DNA of 64,000 nt from positions 124,001 to 188,000 of the forward strand of contig NZ_VBSN01000049.1 in NCBI RefSeq assembly GCF_006149045.1. Reading direction: 5' to 3'. The position numbers were made by a program, and so were the translations under genes. The notes under the pieces were generated by a model, which was not told the origin of the DNA, ran no database searches, and saw only the letters and a list, made by a program, of their open reading frames with translations. Positions 53,619 to 63,219 of the stretch are shown here, in pieces. Position 1 is the stretch's first letter. The number at the start of each line of letters is the position of its first letter. This stretch comes from Dyadobacter flavalbus. GTDB taxonomy: Bacteria > Bacteroidota > Bacteroidia > Cytophagales > Spirosomataceae.

Positions 53619-54029
53619 TCAAGCCGGCATGGTGCCGCTCAGGCCGAAAATGAGCTGTTTGGCCAGTTGCAGCAACTCATTTATTTTGGTCGGTTTTAAA
53701 AAATAATTTGCTGCACCAAGCTTTTTTGCCGATTCCATTAATTCCGATTTACTGGATGTAGATACCATAACAGCCGGTATGGCAGCCAGGTCGGGAATGC
53801 CGCGTAATCTGGCCAGTGTTTCCAGACCGTTCATTTTCGGCATGTTAACGTCCAGGATAATCAGGCTTTGCTGCGTCGGGGCATCGGATTGCAGAATATC
53901 CAGAAGTTCCTTACCATCCTCTGCCTCAATGATTTCAATGCTCGGATCAATGCTTTTGATTGCATCTATCAATAACATGCGATCATCATAGTCATCATCT
54001 GCCAAATATAACGTCTTGCTTTTTACCAT
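53619..54029 (-). CDS. single-domain response regulator receiver
   Basis: A 136-residue CheY-like receiver with acidic residues DDD (11-13), phospho-acceptor Asp60 in ILDVNMPKMNG, Ser/Thr switch in MVSTSSKSE, and Lys in FLKPTK. No output domain is present. Its kinase is unknown; the hybrid sensor next door has its own receiver and is an unlikely partner. The start codon directly follows a 24-base inverted repeat that may act as an operator or an RNA hairpin. Confidence 0.87.
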   Translation of the reverse strand: MVKSKTLYLADDDYDDRMLLIDAIKSIDPSIEIIEAEDGKELLDILQSDAPTQQSLIILDVNMPKMNGLETLARLRGIPDLAAIPAVMVSTSSKSELMESAKKLGAANYFLKPTKINELLQLAKQLIFGLSGTMPA

Positions 54030-54053
54030 TTACGAAGATAAACATTTTCGTAA
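54030..54053 (-). promoter_or_regulatory. inverted repeat touching the receiver start codon
   Basis: TTACGAA (54030-54036) and TTCGTAA (54047-54053) flank 10 bases. On the mRNA this 24-base element ends immediately before the ATG at 54029, where it would cover the ribosome site or serve as an operator. The interval 54054-54227 to the left-hand neighbour is on the upstream side and shows no gene. Confidence 0.5.
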
Positions 54054-54227
54054 TCTACCAAACCGATAGATAAATTTAGCAAACAAATTTAATCAACACG
54101 CTGCAAGAATTTCCGGGCCGCTTTACTCGTAACCGACTGTAATTCAAGCGCCTGTATACCCATGCAATGAAATCATGACATTCACAACTTCAAACGCCTT
54201 CACTTTCTGTTTCAAAACGGAAAGTGG

Positions 54228-57200
54228 TCAGGAAATTCCATTTTGCAGTTTGTTCACATAATTGGAAGGGCTTACTCCGAACTGCTTCTGAAAATCCCTG
54301 GAAAAATTGGTAGGCACACTGTAACCGATCATATCCGCAACCTCGTTGATCTTGTATTTGTTCTCGGCAAGCAGTTCAGCGGCCCGTTTCAGTCGTGATA
54401 AATTGATCAGCTCGTTTGGCGTCAGGTCCGATATGCCCTTGATCTTGCGGTACAAGGTCGGGCGGCTCATGTTCATAAGCGATGAGAGCAGATCCACATC
54501 CAGGTTGCTGTCTGCGATATGTCTGGAAATAATCGCGTTCAGCTTTTCCAGAAACTTCTTGTCAGCCGTCGAGAAAGCAATTCCTTTAATGTGCGTCAGC
54601 GGCGAGCGGGCAAAATATTCCTTGATGATATTCCGGTTGTTCATCAGGTTCGTGATCTGGGCAGCCAGATGATCCAGCGAAAACGGCTTTTCAATGTAAG
54701 CGTCCGCTCCTACTTCCAGTCCTTCAATTTTGGAATTGATCGAACTCTTGGCAGTCAGAAGAATGATCGGAATGTGGCTAAACTGCACGTCGCTTTTCAT
54801 TTTCCTGCACAGCTCGATTCCGTCCATGACGGGCATCATGATATCGCTGATCACGAGCTGGATATTATCACGCTGCATCACTTCAACTGCCTGCTGACCA
54901 TCCAGTGCCCGCATGACGTTATAGGAAGCACCCAGTTCCTTGCCTAGGTAATTCAGGATTTCCACATTATCCTCCACGATCAGAATCATCGGCTTGGCGG
55001 GATCGGCCGTTTCAGTGGCCTCATTATCTGCAAAAAAATCGGCCGGTGTGTCCTCCTCCGTTCCTTTCAGGTCCATTTCATAATCCTGATGGATCGGCAG
55101 CGAAAGCAGGAATATATTCTCCTGCATGGCATTGCCTTTAAGTTCCAGCTTGCCTTTGTGCAGCTCGGCCAGCGAACGGGCAAGCGGCAGGCCTATGCCC
55201 GTACCTTCCTGTTTCTGGTTGGATTCCAGACGGTAGAACGGTTCGAAAATCTTTTCCCTGTTTTCACTCCCGATTGCAAAACCGTCGTTCCGGAACTCGA
55301 TATGAAAGAGCAGGTCGTCACTGTTGAAAGGCAAAAGCTTTACCTTTACGCTGCTATCCGCATATTTCACCGCATTGTTGATCAGGTTGCTGATGATCTT
55401 TTTGCATGCTTCGATGTCAACATACGCGTGCAGGGTTATTCTGGGAAGCTCAATTTTATAATTCAGGTTCTTCTGTTCAGCTGCCGGCCGGAACGTGGCA
55501 AATACGTCGCCCAGCAGCTCGTTGATGTCCGTTTTTGTAAAGTTCAGACTGAAATTATTAGCCTCGGCCTTGCGGAAATCGAGCAGCTGATTGGTCAGAT
55601 CAATCAGGCGGTTGGCATTTTTATTGATCATAGTCAGGTTATCCAGTGTTTCCGCATCGGCATTTTTATTGGCCAGCATCTTGTCGAGCGGCATTTTGAT
55701 AAGCGTCAGCGGCGTTCTTATTTCGTGTGCAACGTTGGTAAAAAAATCAATCTTGGCATTGTAAATCTCACGCTCTTTCCCGATCTCGATGGCTTCAATT
55801 TCCCTTTTGTTCTTTTCGCCCATAGCCAGATGGTAGTAACGGAAGAGGATAACTGCGATCGCGGTCACAGCCGAGGCATAAAGCAGATAAGCCCATACCG
55901 TAGCCCACCAGGGCGGCAGGACATCAATATTCAGCCTTGTTTCCCGGGCATTCCAGACCTGATCGTTATTGGATCCTTTGATTCTTAACACATAACGGCC
56001 CGGCGGAAGTTTTGAAAAGGTGATTTTTCTGTTACTCGTCAGATCAGACCATTGATTGTCAAGACCTTTCATCTGATATTTATAACGGTTCATTTCCGGG
56101 ATTACGTAGCTGAGCGCGGCCACGTCAAAGCTCAGGCTGGAACGGTCGTATGGAATCCTGATCCATCCGGTATGGATCGGCGATCCGGTCAAAGGCGAGT
56201 CTTTGCCGCCGATGGGAAGTTCCTGGTTATTGGCCTGGATGCCTGTAATGTACACCGGCGGGACATACGTATTCTTGATAAACGAACCCGGCCTGAAGCT
56301 GATCATTCCGGCTACGGTGCCGAAAAACAGCGTTCCGTCTTCATTTTTATAGGACGAGTTGTAGTTGAACTGTTCGCTGGGCAGTCCGTTTGCTTCATTG
56401 TAATTCGTAAATTTTCCTGTTCTGGAATCCAGCATCGACAAGCCCCGTGAAGTTGAAATCCAGAAATTGCCCATATCGTCTTCCAGCACCCGGAAAACCT
56501 GATTGTCCGGCAGCCCGTTTTCGATGCGGTAATTCCGGAATCGACCCGTAACGGCATTGTATCTGGAAAGTCCGTGTTCGGTGCAGAACCAGAAATCGCC
56601 GTTTTTACTTTGGTACAGACTGTTGATGTAGTTGTCCAGCAGCCAGTCGGTTTTTCCGGCCACATACTGAATCCTGCCTTTCCTGCCGGTTTTCGGGTTA
56701 TAATAAAAGATTCCTCCGCCGTAGCTCGCTGCCCAGATTGTTCCTTGTTCATCTTCATGAATGCTCTGCACCTGCGCATTGAAAAACGGCATCGGCGTAA
56801 AATCGTCTGTCTTGCGGTTGTACCTGAACAATCCCGACCATGTCCCGACCAGAATATCCGATGCACGGGTTTTGTATAAAGTCACGATGAAATTGCTGCC
56901 GAAAGTGTGCGGCATACGGGTGCTGTAATGCCGTATCACTTTATTGGTTTTCAGGTCCATTACATCCAGGCCATGCTCATAGGTCCCGATCCACAGTTCA
57001 TTGCCGTCGGCTACCAGCCCGTGCAGGTTGCGGTACGAAATACTCCCTTTCTTGCCGTCGGGTAAAAAGGACCTGAATTTTCCGGTCTGCAAATCAAGCT
57101 GGTTAAGCCCCGCATCCTCGGTACCGATCCATAGTTTGCCATATTGGTCCTTGATAATTTCATGGACCAGATTTCCGCTGATGCTGTTGCCGGGCTGCGG

Positions 57201-58199
57201 AAAATACTTCTGAAAACGGTTGTATTCCGAGGAGTAATAATTGACACCGCCGAACTGTGTACTGATCCAGATCCCGCCTTCGCGGTCCTTGAATATGGCA
57301 TTGATGATGTTGTCGGTAATGGCATACGGGTTATATTTTTCCTTGACAATCTGGTTCATTTTCCTGCTTTTCAGATTCAGAATGAACAAACCCGATTCGG
57401 AACCCAGCCAGTACTCGTCCTTGCCGTTTTCAAAAAACGTATGGATATAAATGTCTTCCTTCTGCCCTGTTTGTTCGGAAATGTCTGTGATCCTGTCGCT
57501 TTTGAAGTTGAACAGCAGCAAACGTTTCATGTTGCCGATCAGCAGAGCGGAATCTGAAACCGACTGCATCCGCATATTGGAAAAAATCTCCTGTACCCGA
57601 CCCGAAAGGTTGTATTCGAAAACCTGGCCTGTTTCAGGATTGTAGCGCCGGATGATGCCGTTGTTACTGGCCGCCCAGACTTTCCCATTGGCCGAAATGT
57701 GGATTGAAACCGTGTTTGCAGCGTCGGGAAGCGTTTTTACTGTGTTTTTTTCTGAGTCAAACCGGTACAGCTGATTATCAGAAATGATCCAGATGCCGCC
57801 TGCCTTGTCGCCGCGTATCGTCCGTACTTCGCCCGGCGGGATCAGTTTGAAAGGAGCAAACTGATCACTGACCGGATTATACAAGTAAATTCCCTTATGT
57901 GTACCGATCCAGAGTTTTTCATTTTGGTCTTCATACAACGAAAAAACCGAATTGCTTCCCAGACTGGTGGAATCGCCCTGCCTGCTCCTGAAAATCTTGA
58001 ACGAATTGCCGTCAAACCGGTTAAGTCCGTTGCGGCTTGCGATCCAGATGAATCCTTTTTTATCCTGGATAATATCGCCCGTCGCATTGCCCGATAAGCC
58101 GTCGGAGACCTTGTAACTTTTGAAATAGTAAGATGCATTCTGGGCCGGACAGGCCAGATGTAAAAACAGGCAGCAAAGTGTTACAAGCAGATTTTTCAC
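54228..58199 (-). CDS. hybrid two-component system sensor/regulator (propeller-kinase-receiver-AraC HTH)
   Basis: A 1323-residue HTCS. The signal peptide (LVTLCCLFLHLACPAQ) is followed by about fourteen two-component propeller repeats (GFIWIASRNGLNRFDG, KLWIGTEDAGLNQLD, up to ~680) and a Y_Y_Y domain (~690-755) in the periplasm. One membrane helix (~765-790) precedes HisKA with His825 in VAHEIRTPL, HATPase_c (NLINNAVKY, GTGIGLP), a receiver with Asp1119 in VISDIMMPVMDG, and an AraC-type HTH (~1225-1323). HTCS proteins bind an oligosaccharide breakdown product and switch on an adjacent susCD operon. It is divergent from the susCD pair at 58441. The HATPase G1 box (FRNDGFAIG) is divergent. Confidence 0.95.
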   Translation of the reverse strand: MKNLLVTLCCLFLHLACPAQNASYYFKSYKVSDGLSGNATGDIIQDKKGFIWIASRNGLNRFDGNSFKIFRSRQGDSTSLGSNSVFSLYEDQNEKLWIGTHKGIYLYNPVSDQFAPFKLIPPGEVRTIRGDKAGGIWIISDNQLYRFDSEKNTVKTLPDAANTVSIHISANGKVWAASNNGIIRRYNPETGQVFEYNLSGRVQEIFSNMRMQSVSDSALLIGNMKRLLLFNFKSDRITDISEQTGQKEDIYIHTFFENGKDEYWLGSESGLFILNLKSRKMNQIVKEKYNPYAITDNIINAIFKDREGGIWISTQFGGVNYYSSEYNRFQKYFPQPGNSISGNLVHEIIKDQYGKLWIGTEDAGLNQLDLQTGKFRSFLPDGKKGSISYRNLHGLVADGNELWIGTYEHGLDVMDLKTNKVIRHYSTRMPHTFGSNFIVTLYKTRASDILVGTWSGLFRYNRKTDDFTPMPFFNAQVQSIHEDEQGTIWAASYGGGIFYYNPKTGRKGRIQYVAGKTDWLLDNYINSLYQSKNGDFWFCTEHGLSRYNAVTGRFRNYRIENGLPDNQVFRVLEDDMGNFWISTSRGLSMLDSRTGKFTNYNEANGLPSEQFNYNSSYKNEDGTLFFGTVAGMISFRPGSFIKNTYVPPVYITGIQANNQELPIGGKDSPLTGSPIHTGWIRIPYDRSSLSFDVAALSYVIPEMNRYKYQMKGLDNQWSDLTSNRKITFSKLPPGRYVLRIKGSNNDQVWNARETRLNIDVLPPWWATVWAYLLYASAVTAIAVILFRYYHLAMGEKNKREIEAIEIGKEREIYNAKIDFFTNVAHEIRTPLTLIKMPLDKMLANKNADAETLDNLTMINKNANRLIDLTNQLLDFRKAEANNFSLNFTKTDINELLGDVFATFRPAAEQKNLNYKIELPRITLHAYVDIEACKKIISNLINNAVKYADSSVKVKLLPFNSDDLLFHIEFRNDGFAIGSENREKIFEPFYRLESNQKQEGTGIGLPLARSLAELHKGKLELKGNAMQENIFLLSLPIHQDYEMDLKGTEEDTPADFFADNEATETADPAKPMILIVEDNVEILNYLGKELGASYNVMRALDGQQAVEVMQRDNIQLVISDIMMPVMDGIELCRKMKSDVQFSHIPIILLTAKSSINSKIEGLEVGADAYIEKPFSLDHLAAQITNLMNNRNIIKEYFARSPLTHIKGIAFSTADKKFLEKLNAIISRHIADSNLDVDLLSSLMNMSRPTLYRKIKGISDLTPNELINLSRLKRAAELLAENKYKINEVADMIGYSVPTNFSRDFQKQFGVSPSNYVNKLQNGIS

Positions 58200-58287
58200 T
58201 CCATCAATCGAACATATACCGGGACTTTGCTGTCCGGTTTTCTTTTATCATTTATAAATATATCCCTGTAAAATCATTGCTAATTAA

Positions 58288-58328
58288 CAAATATAAATGT
58301 TGAGACAGTTTGATCTGAAATTGAGACA
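58288..58328. promoter_or_regulatory. candidate HTCS operator: TTGAGACA direct repeat at 21-bp spacing
   Basis: TTGAGACA occurs at 58300-58307 and 58321-58328, exactly 21 bp apart (two helical turns), the half-site spacing used by AraC at I1-I2. A minus-strand -7 element TATATTTG at 58295-58288 lies next to it and would serve the HTCS gene. No perfect plus-strand promoter is seen for susC, which fits activation from this site. Confidence 0.55.
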
Positions 58329-58440
58329 CAGAGATCATTCCATTAATCAGCAAAGAAGGAACTTCGCAACGCTTTAAATAAATCCAATAATTTAATCAGA
58401 AAGTAACAAGAACGGACCTAACTGATCCGCTTAAACAACA

Positions 58441-61400
58441 ATGTTAATGAAAAATAATTTGTACAAACCGGCACAAACTGCTAAAAAGCCCCTGTCCATG
58501 CTGTGGTCTGCAAAGACTATGCTGGCCATGCTTTTAGGCATTTTCGTAGCCATGTCCGGAGTGGCCCAGGTTCAGACCGGAACTCAGCTTTCGGGAAAAG
58601 TTTCTGACAAACAAGGCGCACTGCCCGGCGTTTCTGTTGTCGAAAAAGGCACAAGCAACGGAACCACGACCGATGCGGAAGGAAAATTCACATTACAACT
58701 TTCGGCAGGTGCCAAAACAATTACCGTTTCCAGCGTAGGCTATACCTCTCAGGATGTGGACGTAAGCAACAAATCCACCGTGAATGTCACCTTGCTGGAA
58801 GATCAGAAAACCCTGAACGAAGTGGTTGTGATCGGGTATGGATCTTTGAACAAAAAAGAAGTTTCCAGCGCCATCACGCACTTGTCAGGCAAGGATTTGC
58901 TGCGCGTAGGCGGCAATAACCCGATGATGGCGATTCAGGGCAAGGTTGCCGGGCTTACGGTAACCAACACGTCAACGGCCGATCCGAACTCTTCGCCGAA
59001 CATTCAGCTGCGCGGTGCATCTTCACGCAGTGCCGGTCTCGGGCCATTGTTTGTCGTGAACGGAATTCCGGGCGGTAACATCGACAACATCAACCAGAAC
59101 GAGATCGAATCCATTGACGTGCTGAAAGGCGGCGCAGCTTCGGCTATCTACGGTACGCGCGGAAGCAACGGGGTCATTGTGATTACAACCAAGAAAGGCT
59201 CCGCCGAGCCGCGCCTGTTCTATGACGGCTATACTACTTTTGACTTTCTGGCCAACCAGCTGTCGGTGCTTTCCAAAGATGAGTTCCTGGCCAACAAACG
59301 GGGTTATGATTTCGGAGGAAATACCGACTGGCTGAAAGAAGTGAGCCGCCAGCCATCGTTCTCCCACAAGCATACCCTGCAGTTTTCAGGAGGAACCGGG
59401 CAGACCAACTATTTCACTTCCGTGGATTTCCGCGATGCAAACGGAATTGACCTGCGTTCGGGAAAAAGAGAATATGGCGGCCGGGTGAACATCAATCATA
59501 CTACTGCCAACAACCTTCTGGCACTTACATTCAGTGTTGCGCCGCGTTATGCAAAGGTCAGCGAGGCTGATTACAGTGCATTCAACTATGCACTGACGCT
59601 GAACCCGACGATATCGGTGCGGGACTCTACCGGCAAGTACAGTTACATCAACTCGGGCTTTTTTGCCAACAACCCGGTTGAGAATGCCAAAATGGTGGTT
59701 CGGGACCGTGAGCGCAAATCGCTGGACCTGAACGGCTCGGTGAAGCTGAACATTCTTGAAAACCTGAACACGACACTGACATTCGGAGAAGTAAGCACAT
59801 CCTATCGCCTGATGGACTTTACACCTTCCAACATCACGCCGGTCATCAACGGAACCGGACGCAATTCGGCATCGCAGCGGCTGGAAGAGAACGACCAGAA
59901 AAGCCTTGAATGGCTGGGAAATTATTTCCTTGACCGCGGCAAACATTCTGTAAAGCTGCTGGCAGGTTATTCTTTCCAGTATTTCACTGCATCCGGATTT
60001 AACGCAGGCAATGAAAATTTTCCTTCCAATGTACTTACTTACAACGGACTCGGAACCGGATTATGGAACCTGGAAAAAGGAGTTAACGGCGTAGGTTCTT
60101 ACAAAAACAGCTCGAAACTGATCGCCTTCTTCGGACGTCTGAACTACGATTTTGATCAGAAATATTATTTGTCTGCCAGTCTTCGCCGTGAAGGTTCTTC
60201 CAAGTTCGGTTATGACAACAAATGGGGCTATTTTCCGGCAGCATCTTTTGCATGGCGCATCACACAGGAAGGTTTCCTGAAAGACAATCCCTGGCTTAAC
60301 GAGCTGAAACTGCGCGCGGATTACGGTGAAACGGGAAACCAGGATTTCGGCAACTACTTGTCGCTGGATACGTACGGCGGCTACGGCTACTATCCTTACA
60401 ACGGAAGCTCCTATCAGGTTTGGGGACCCAACCAGAACACCAACTACAACCTGCGCTGGGAAAAAGCGGCCAACTTCAATGCCGGTGTTGACTTTGAACT
60501 GTTCAGCAGCAAGATCAGCGGTAGTGTGAACTACTACGTTCGTACCAACAAGGATCTTCTGGGTAACTACAATGTATCCAATCCCCCCAATATCCAGGGA
60601 CAAACGTTTGCCAACGTGGGAACCATGCGCAATACGGGTGTGGAACTGCAGTTGAGTGCAGCGGTGGTCAATAAAGGTGCATTCAGCTATAACCTGTCCG
60701 TTACCGGCGCGTTCAATGACAATAAATTCGTTTCGTTTTCCAACAACCTTTTCAAAGGCCAGAGCTACATTGATGTCGTAGGCATGCCGGCACCCGGAAG
60801 CCCGGGAACACTTCAGCGCTTGCAGGAAGACAGACGTATCGGAGGTTTCTATGCGCTGAAATCTGCCGGAGTAAATGATGCCGGTGCATTGCTGGTGTAT
60901 AACAAAAATGGTGAAATCGTGCCTGCCAATGAAGCCAACAACGATGACAAGCAATTCATCGGAAACGGGCTTCCCAAGTTCACAACGGGGATCACCAACA
61001 ATTTCACGTATAAAAACTGGGATCTGAGCGTGTTTCTCCGCGGTGCATTTGGCTACAAGCTGTTCAACACCTACGCCTTTTACCTCGGAACACCGGCTGC
61101 CCAGGAAAATGCCAACCTGCTGACCTCGGCTTTCGACGGCGGAAAATATTCCAAGCTGACGAGTACCTCCACGTACTCTTCCTTGTCGGATTATTTTCTG
61201 GAACCGGGTGGATTCCTGAAAATAGACAACATTACGCTCAGCTACACACAGCCGCTGAAATCGAAATTCATGAAATCGGCACGTATTTATGCTACCACGC
61301 GAAACCTGGCCACATTCACCAAGTTCACAGGCGGCGATCCCGACCTGATCCAGATCAACGGTTTGTACCCGGGCGTAAATACAAACTCGGACAACAACGG

Positions 61401-61461
61401 TACGCTCAACTACTATCCGTCAACAACGCAGCTGTTGCTGGGATTACAACTTACTTTTTAA
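58441..61461 (+). CDS. SusC/RagA-type TonB-linked outer-membrane transporter (second locus)
   Basis: A 1006-residue transporter; ATG at 58447 (MKNNLYKPAQ) is an equally good start. The signal peptide (MLAMLLGIFVAMSGVAQ) is followed by the carboxypeptidase-like domain (GKVSDKQGALPGVSVVEKG, GTTTDAEGKFTL), the plug with IQLRGASSRSAGLGPLFVVNGIPGG and IESIDVLKGGAASAIYGTRG, and the barrel ending LLLGLQLTF. The cargo is not known; the neighbouring HTCS implies a complex glycan. It is transcribed with the SusD gene 20 bases downstream. Confidence 0.93.
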   Translation: MLMKNNLYKPAQTAKKPLSMLWSAKTMLAMLLGIFVAMSGVAQVQTGTQLSGKVSDKQGALPGVSVVEKGTSNGTTTDAEGKFTLQLSAGAKTITVSSVGYTSQDVDVSNKSTVNVTLLEDQKTLNEVVVIGYGSLNKKEVSSAITHLSGKDLLRVGGNNPMMAIQGKVAGLTVTNTSTADPNSSPNIQLRGASSRSAGLGPLFVVNGIPGGNIDNINQNEIESIDVLKGGAASAIYGTRGSNGVIVITTKKGSAEPRLFYDGYTTFDFLANQLSVLSKDEFLANKRGYDFGGNTDWLKEVSRQPSFSHKHTLQFSGGTGQTNYFTSVDFRDANGIDLRSGKREYGGRVNINHTTANNLLALTFSVAPRYAKVSEADYSAFNYALTLNPTISVRDSTGKYSYINSGFFANNPVENAKMVVRDRERKSLDLNGSVKLNILENLNTTLTFGEVSTSYRLMDFTPSNITPVINGTGRNSASQRLEENDQKSLEWLGNYFLDRGKHSVKLLAGYSFQYFTASGFNAGNENFPSNVLTYNGLGTGLWNLEKGVNGVGSYKNSSKLIAFFGRLNYDFDQKYYLSASLRREGSSKFGYDNKWGYFPAASFAWRITQEGFLKDNPWLNELKLRADYGETGNQDFGNYLSLDTYGGYGYYPYNGSSYQVWGPNQNTNYNLRWEKAANFNAGVDFELFSSKISGSVNYYVRTNKDLLGNYNVSNPPNIQGQTFANVGTMRNTGVELQLSAAVVNKGAFSYNLSVTGAFNDNKFVSFSNNLFKGQSYIDVVGMPAPGSPGTLQRLQEDRRIGGFYALKSAGVNDAGALLVYNKNGEIVPANEANNDDKQFIGNGLPKFTTGITNNFTYKNWDLSVFLRGAFGYKLFNTYAFYLGTPAAQENANLLTSAFDGGKYSKLTSTSTYSSLSDYFLEPGGFLKIDNITLSYTQPLKSKFMKSARIYATTRNLATFTKFTGGDPDLIQINGLYPGVNTNSDNNGTLNYYPSTTQLLLGLQLTF

Positions 61462-61481
61462 TATCCTGATTTGATTCAAAA

Positions 61482-63209
61482 ATGAAAAGAAATCATATTT
61501 CAAAATACGTATTCAGGTTTGCTGCCTGCGCGCTGCTCTCGGTGACGGCGGGCTGCACCAATCTGGACGAAGAATTATACGACCGGATCACTTCCGAAAA
61601 CTTTCTGCAGACACGTGAAGACGTTACGCGCGACTTTCTGAGAGCATTTGAACACAGTTACTGGAGCATTCAGGGCGGCAATACATTCATGCTGCAGGAA
61701 AACAGCTCCGATGAAATGATGACCATCAACCGGCAGGGCGACTGGTTTGACGGCGGGCAGTTTCAGCGTGTGCATTATCATACCTGGACGCCTCAGGACG
61801 GTTTTACCAGCGATCCCTGGAACGCGCTTTACGGCGGCGTAACGCTGGCGACCAACTCGCTGGAAGATCTGGAAGGCATTACCGATCCTTCCAAGTTCGA
61901 AATGACGCGTGAAGAGCTGGACGGCATGATCGCCGAGCTGAAAGTACTCCGTGCATGGCTGAACATCCGTTTGCTGGACTTTTACAGAAATATTGTAATT
62001 GTTACCAAAGTGAAAGGCCAGACAGAAGGCGGCCCGCAGGTTTCGCCGCAGGAAGCATTTGCTTTTATCGAGCAGGAACTGAAAGATGCGCTTCCAAAGC
62101 TTTCGACCAATACAACTTTGGGCGACAATGTAGTGGGGCGCTGGACGCAGGGCGGCGCAGCTTCGCTTCTGGTGCGGCTTTACCTGAATTCAAAGGTTTA
62201 CACCGGCACGGACCGCTATGCAGATTGTGCAAAAATGGCTCAGGACATCATTGATGGAAAATACGGCAACTATGCACTTGAAAGTCGCTGGGATGCACCA
62301 TTTGATTACACCAATCCGGCATCCAAAGAAACGATCTTCGGTTTTCCGGGAAGTTTCGCGCAGACGCACTGGCAGTATGACGGCGGTATGTATTTCTGGA
62401 TGCTTCCCAACCTCGCGCCAAGCTATTTCGGGTTCACCGATTTCGGTAATGCCAACCCCAAGTACGCCATGCAGCCGGGCCGTGACGTGGACAGCGTGGA
62501 ATACAACTTTGCTCTGGGAAAACCATTTATCAAATTCCAGAAATACAAGGATGATGTCCGTTTGAAAAAGTATAAAAATCTGGGCAACAGCAAACGCGAG
62601 GGAATGTTCCTGTACGGCTATCTGCCTTATACCAATTCGGCGGGCAAACAGGATACCGTAAGAGGTTTCAAAGGCCCCTACCCGCTGTTCCTGCGTGACC
62701 AGGTGGGTAAATTCCTCGATGCCAAGCCCGGAACCAAAATTGCTGACAAAGTTTCCAACATGAACAATGGAGACAACAATTCTGGTCTGTATCCGGTAAA
62801 GTACCCCTACTATCCAAGTGACGATCCGAACAAGATTTCTTCGGCTTATGCAGAAGTACGCTTTGCCGAAATCTATTATTCTCTGGCTGAATGTAAATAC
62901 CGCGCCGGCGATAAGGCAGGTGCCGCAGCATTGCTGAACACCGTGCGCAAGCGCTACTATCCGGCCGGCTCGCCAAGTCTTTACAAGGCAGACGGAAGCC
63001 AGCTGACCGACCAGGAAATGCTTGATGAATGGATGCGCGAGTTTCTGGCAGAAGGCAGAAGAAGAACGGACCTGGTTCGCTGGGGCGTGTTCAGTACCGG
63101 TACATGGTGGGATAAAAAACCGGATGCAGACAACCACACGGACATTTTCCCGATCGGACAGAATGTGCTGAACTCTTCGCCTCAATTGAAGCAAAATCCC
63201 GGATACTAA
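61482..63209 (+). CDS. SusD/RagB-type glycan-binding lipoprotein (second locus)
   Basis: A 575-residue lipoprotein with lipobox SVTAGC near residue 25. SusD helices are visible (REDVTRDFLRAFEHSYWSI, LYGGVTLATNSLEDL, ELKVLRAWLNIRLLDFYRNIV), as is the C-terminal RagB/SusD segment (AEVRFAEIYYSLAECKYRAGDKAGAAALLNTVRKRY, DEWMREFLAEGRRRTDLVRWG) ending LKQNPGY. It pairs with the SusC encoded just upstream. It is longer than the first SusD in this window because of insertions between the TPR units, consistent with a different ligand. Confidence 0.92.
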   Translation: MKRNHISKYVFRFAACALLSVTAGCTNLDEELYDRITSENFLQTREDVTRDFLRAFEHSYWSIQGGNTFMLQENSSDEMMTINRQGDWFDGGQFQRVHYHTWTPQDGFTSDPWNALYGGVTLATNSLEDLEGITDPSKFEMTREELDGMIAELKVLRAWLNIRLLDFYRNIVIVTKVKGQTEGGPQVSPQEAFAFIEQELKDALPKLSTNTTLGDNVVGRWTQGGAASLLVRLYLNSKVYTGTDRYADCAKMAQDIIDGKYGNYALESRWDAPFDYTNPASKETIFGFPGSFAQTHWQYDGGMYFWMLPNLAPSYFGFTDFGNANPKYAMQPGRDVDSVEYNFALGKPFIKFQKYKDDVRLKKYKNLGNSKREGMFLYGYLPYTNSAGKQDTVRGFKGPYPLFLRDQVGKFLDAKPGTKIADKVSNMNNGDNNSGLYPVKYPYYPSDDPNKISSAYAEVRFAEIYYSLAECKYRAGDKAGAAALLNTVRKRYYPAGSPSLYKADGSQLTDQEMLDEWMREFLAEGRRRTDLVRWGVFSTGTWWDKKPDADNHTDIFPIGQNVLNSSPQLKQNPGY

Positions 63210-63219
63210 ACTTAATCAA

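Noticed and set aside
55089..55988. Plus-strand frame of 299 codons inside the hybrid sensor gene
   Set aside because: It is antisense to conserved kinase and receiver domains; no domain or signal of its own.
60061..60954. Minus-strand frame of 297 codons inside the second susC
   Set aside because: It mirrors the barrel region of the transporter and shows no motif; a shadow of GC-biased third positions.
62190..63194. Minus-strand frame of 334 codons inside the second susD
   Set aside because: It is antisense to conserved SusD segments and has an implausible composition.
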